Translations under genes and position numbers: made by a program
The notes under the pieces: generated by a model
What the model was told of the DNA's origin: nothing
What the model saw: the letters and a program-made list of their open reading frames with translations, nothing else
The model's database searches: none
Part shown: positions 61,932-64,000 of the stretch, in pieces
Layout of the letters: every line of letters starts with the position of its first letter
How positions within the stretch are numbered: position 1 is the first letter of the stretch
Source of the DNA: Aquipuribacter sp051216895
GTDB taxonomy: Bacteria > Actinomycetota > Actinomycetes > Actinomycetales > JBBAYJ01
Reading direction: 5' to 3'
DNA: 64,000 bases
Assembly (NCBI RefSeq): GCF_051216895.1
Contig: NZ_JBPKAO010000004.1
Location: 1 to 64,000, forward strand

Positions 61932-63176
61932 GTGCCGCAGCAGGACGTCCGCTTCACGGGGGTGCACGGCGGGACCCTCGTCGGGGTCCTCGACGTCCCC
62001 GAGGGGGACGCCAGGGCCTGGGCCGTGTTCGCGCACTGCTTCACCTGCAGCAAGGAGTCCCACGCCGCCTCCCGCATCTCCCGTGCGCTGGCGTCCCGGG
62101 GCATCGGCGTCCTGCGCTACGACTTCACGGGCCTGGGGGAGTCCGGCGGGGACTTCGCCGACGCGACCTTCAGCTCCGACGTGACCAACCTGCTCGCCGC
62201 CGCCGACACGATGCGGCAGCAGGGCCGGGCGCCGCGGCTGCTGGTGGGGCACTCCCTGGGCGGTGCCGCGGTCGTGGCGGCCGCGGGGCGCATCCCCGGC
62301 ATCGCGGCCGTGGTCACCCTCAACGCCCCCGCGCAGCCGTCCCACGTCGCCCACCTGCTCGACGACGTCACCGACGAGCTCGCGAGCGCGGGGCAGGCCT
62401 GCGTGCGCATCGGCGGTCGGGCCTTCACCGTCCGGCAGGAGCTGATCGACGACCTCGACGGCCAGGACCAGCGGGACCGGTTGGCCTCGCTCGACGCGGC
62501 GCTGCTGGTGATGCACGCCCCGACGGACGAGGTGGTGGGGGTGGAGAACGCCCGCGAGCTGTTCGACCTGGCGCGCCACCCCAAGTCCTTCGTCGCCCTG
62601 GACGGCGCGGACCACCTGCTGAGCCGTCGGGCGGACGCGACCTACGTCGCGGACGTCGTGGTCGCCTGGGCGTCGCGCTACCTCGACCAGGAGGTGGGGG
62701 CGGACGAGGCCGACGCCGGCGCCACGACCGCGCCCGGGGTGGTGCAGGTGCGCGAGACGGGGAAGGGCCCCTTCACCCAGCAGGTGACCGCGGGCCGTCA
62801 CCGCTGGGTGGCCGACGAGCCGCCCGAGGTCGCCGGCGGCCTCGACACCGGGCCGACGCCCTACGACCACCTGCTCGCCGGCCTGGGCGCCTGCACGTCG
62901 ATGACGCTGCGGATGTACGCGGACCGCAAGAAGATCCCGCTGGAGCGGGTGAGCGTGACGCTGCACCAGGAGCAGGTCCACGCTGTCGACCTGAGCGCCT
63001 GCGTCGACGGGGGCGAGGACTGCATGCGGCAGTTCACCCGGGAGGTCACCCTGGAGGGCGACCTGACCGACGCCCAGCGCCGGGCCCTGCTCCGCATCGC
63101 CGACCGCTGCCCGGTGCACCGCACGCTCGAGGGCGGCGTCCGGGTCGTCACCACCCTGGTGGGTGCGACGACCTGA
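61932..63176 (+). CDS. Alpha/beta hydrolase fused to an OsmC domain
   Basis: A 414-residue fusion. Residues 1-255 are an alpha/beta hydrolase with FAHCFTCSKESHAASRISRA and nucleophile Ser in LLVGHSLGGAA. Residues 275-414 are OsmC-like with redox Cys pairs in AGLGACTSMTLRMYADRKK and IADRCPVHRTL. Such fusions are known in many bacteria and are thought to detoxify organic hydroperoxides or link esterase and peroxidase activities. AGGAGGGG precedes GTG 61932. Confidence 0.92.
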   Translation: MPQQDVRFTGVHGGTLVGVLDVPEGDARAWAVFAHCFTCSKESHAASRISRALASRGIGVLRYDFTGLGESGGDFADATFSSDVTNLLAAADTMRQQGRAPRLLVGHSLGGAAVVAAAGRIPGIAAVVTLNAPAQPSHVAHLLDDVTDELASAGQACVRIGGRAFTVRQELIDDLDGQDQRDRLASLDAALLVMHAPTDEVVGVENARELFDLARHPKSFVALDGADHLLSRRADATYVADVVVAWASRYLDQEVGADEADAGATTAPGVVQVRETGKGPFTQQVTAGRHRWVADEPPEVAGGLDTGPTPYDHLLAGLGACTSMTLRMYADRKKIPLERVSVTLHQEQVHAVDLSACVDGGEDCMRQFTREVTLEGDLTDAQRRALLRIADRCPVHRTLEGGVRVVTTLVGATT

Positions 63177-63230
63177 CCACCGCCCTCGGGTGCGCTCAGG
63201 TGCTGCGGCGAGGCAGCGGGAGGGGCTCGA

Positions 63231-64000
63231 TCAGCCGATCAGGCCCTCGGACTCCAGCCACTCCTCCGCCACGGCGTCAGCGGTCTCGCCGTCGACGTCC
63301 ACCTGGGCGTTCAGCGCGGTCATCGTGTCGTTGTCCAGCGCCTCGGTGATCGGGGCGAAGACGTCGGCGATCGCCGGGAACTCCTCGAGCAGCTCGGCGC
63401 GCACGTTCGGCGACGGGTTGTAGATCGGGAAGAACGCCAGGTCGTCCTCGAGGACGGTGAGGTCCTGCTCGACGATGCGGCCGTCGGTGATGAAGACCTC
63501 GCCGAACTGGCACTCGTCCCCACCGGTCGCGGAGTAGATCGCGCCCGTGGCCAGCTCGCTGATCTGGTCGGGGCTGAACGTCGTGCCGTACACCTCCTGC
63601 AGGCCGGGCAGGCCGTCGTTGCGGACGGCGAACTCGGACTCCACGCAGATGTTGACGGGCTCGCCGGCGTTGTTGGCCTCGGCCAGGTCGCTGAGGGTCT
63701 CGATCCCGGTCTCCTCGATCGTGGCCTGGTTGGCCGCGAACGCGTAGGTGTTGTTGAAGGGCGCGTAGGGCAGCCACTCGATCTGGTTCTGCTCGAGGTC
63801 GGCCTCGGCGACGGCGGTGAACTGCTCGTCGGGCTCCTGGATCGGCTCGGCGTTGCCCAGGTGGGTGATCCAGCCGGTGCCGGTGTACTCCCAGTAGGTG
63901 TCGATCTCGCCCGCGAGCAGCGCCTCGCGCGCGGCGACGGTGCCCTGCAGGTTGCAGCTGTTGGTCACGTCGGCGCCCGCGTCCTCGAGGGCGAGGACGG
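63231..64000 (-). CDS. Glycine betaine/choline ABC transporter substrate-binding protein, N-terminus beyond window
   Basis: The visible 256 codons are the C-terminal part of an OpuAC/ProX-type binding protein, with the frame still open at the right edge. Marks are GEIDTYWEYTGTGW and LEQNQIEWLPYAPFNNTYAF, whose aromatic residues form the trimethylammonium cage, and VFITDGRIVEQDLTVLEDD. The lipoprotein signal and permease genes should lie outside the window. It converges with the OsmC fusion. Confidence 0.92.
   Translation of the reverse strand, partial: VLALEDAGADVTNSCNLQGTVAAREALLAGEIDTYWEYTGTGWITHLGNAEPIQEPDEQFTAVAEADLEQNQIEWLPYAPFNNTYAFAANQATIEETGIETLSDLAEANNAGEPVNICVESEFAVRNDGLPGLQEVYGTTFSPDQISELATGAIYSATGGDECQFGEVFITDGRIVEQDLTVLEDDLAFFPIYNPSPNVRAELLEEFPAIADVFAPITEALDNDTMTALNAQVDVDGETADAVAEEWLESEGLIG

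Overview
The window is chromosomal DNA of a very high-GC actinobacterium. Supporting signs are frequent GTG starts and 4-base ATGA/GTGA gene overlaps, a mycothiol-dependent maleylpyruvate isomerase homologue, paired WYL regulators, DUF222/HNH genes, an Asp23/AmaP/DUF2273 cluster and many apparently leaderless genes with a TANNNT or CANNNT box 6-7 bases before an ATG/GTG. I cannot name the genus from sequence alone. I see no rRNA, tRNA, CRISPR array, insertion sequence, prophage or replication origin. The first gene (DUF222/HNH) and the last gene (OpuAC-type binding protein) run off the window.

Layout. 1-1.7 kb: partial DUF222/HNH gene. 1.8-12.4 kb: phenylacetate catabolism. A minus-strand operon (paaH-paaI fusion, paaJ, paaZ, a PNPOx-like gene) and the regulator paaR face the plus-strand paaABCDE operon; two PaaR-like operators mark the two operon promoters. 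12.4-15.5 kb: a small conserved-looking protein, a GH3 beta-glucosidase and CsbD. 15.6-19.9 kb: an envelope-stress cluster (three Asp23 proteins, DUF2273, DUF6286, AmaP) divergent from an ECF sigma factor with its own Asp23-like partner. 19.9-23.5 kb: AIM24, a DEAD-box helicase and a FUSC-type membrane protein.

23.5-29.4 kb is a compact set of unknown pathway: RibD-like reductase, multi-spanning flippase-like protein, methyltransferase, GT4 glycosyltransferase, PTPS/QueD-like protein with an altered zinc motif, BchC-like dehydrogenase, CDP-alcohol phosphatidyltransferase and a 54-residue membrane protein. The gene content suggests a pterin- or pyrimidine-derived, methylated, glycosylated membrane product. 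29.4-37.4 kb holds DUF2231, two MOSC proteins, a diguanylate cyclase, two WYL regulators, an N-formylglutamate amidohydrolase-like protein, a kinase-like protein without a P-loop lysine, an ABM monooxygenase and a mycothiol-dependent isomerase.

37.4-43.6 kb: a GntR regulator with a membrane protein carrying a 129-bp internal duplication behind a perfect 11-bp inverted repeat, a decayed serine-hydrolase pseudogene, an MFS exporter, a Ser/Thr kinase and two small proteins. 43.8-47.8 kb: a secreted subtilase with a Trp-rich repeat tail beside a membrane GAF-GGDEF-EAL protein. 47.9-52.7 kb: a cyclase, glutaminase-STAS, and an arsenic island (ArsR-phosphatase fusion, ArsC, convergent ArsO). 52.7-53.5 kb: a protein I read as two tandem RNase III-like domains, one with all four catalytic acids and one degenerate; this is my first candidate for something undescribed. 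53.6-64 kb: a second DUF222/HNH gene, a 34-bp tandem repeat array, a GH13_18 sugar phosphorylase, an Ada-like AraC/O6-methylguanine transferase, a DedA-like protein, two PAP2 phosphatases, an unusual Lgt-family protein, a hydrolase-OsmC fusion and the partial betaine-binding protein.
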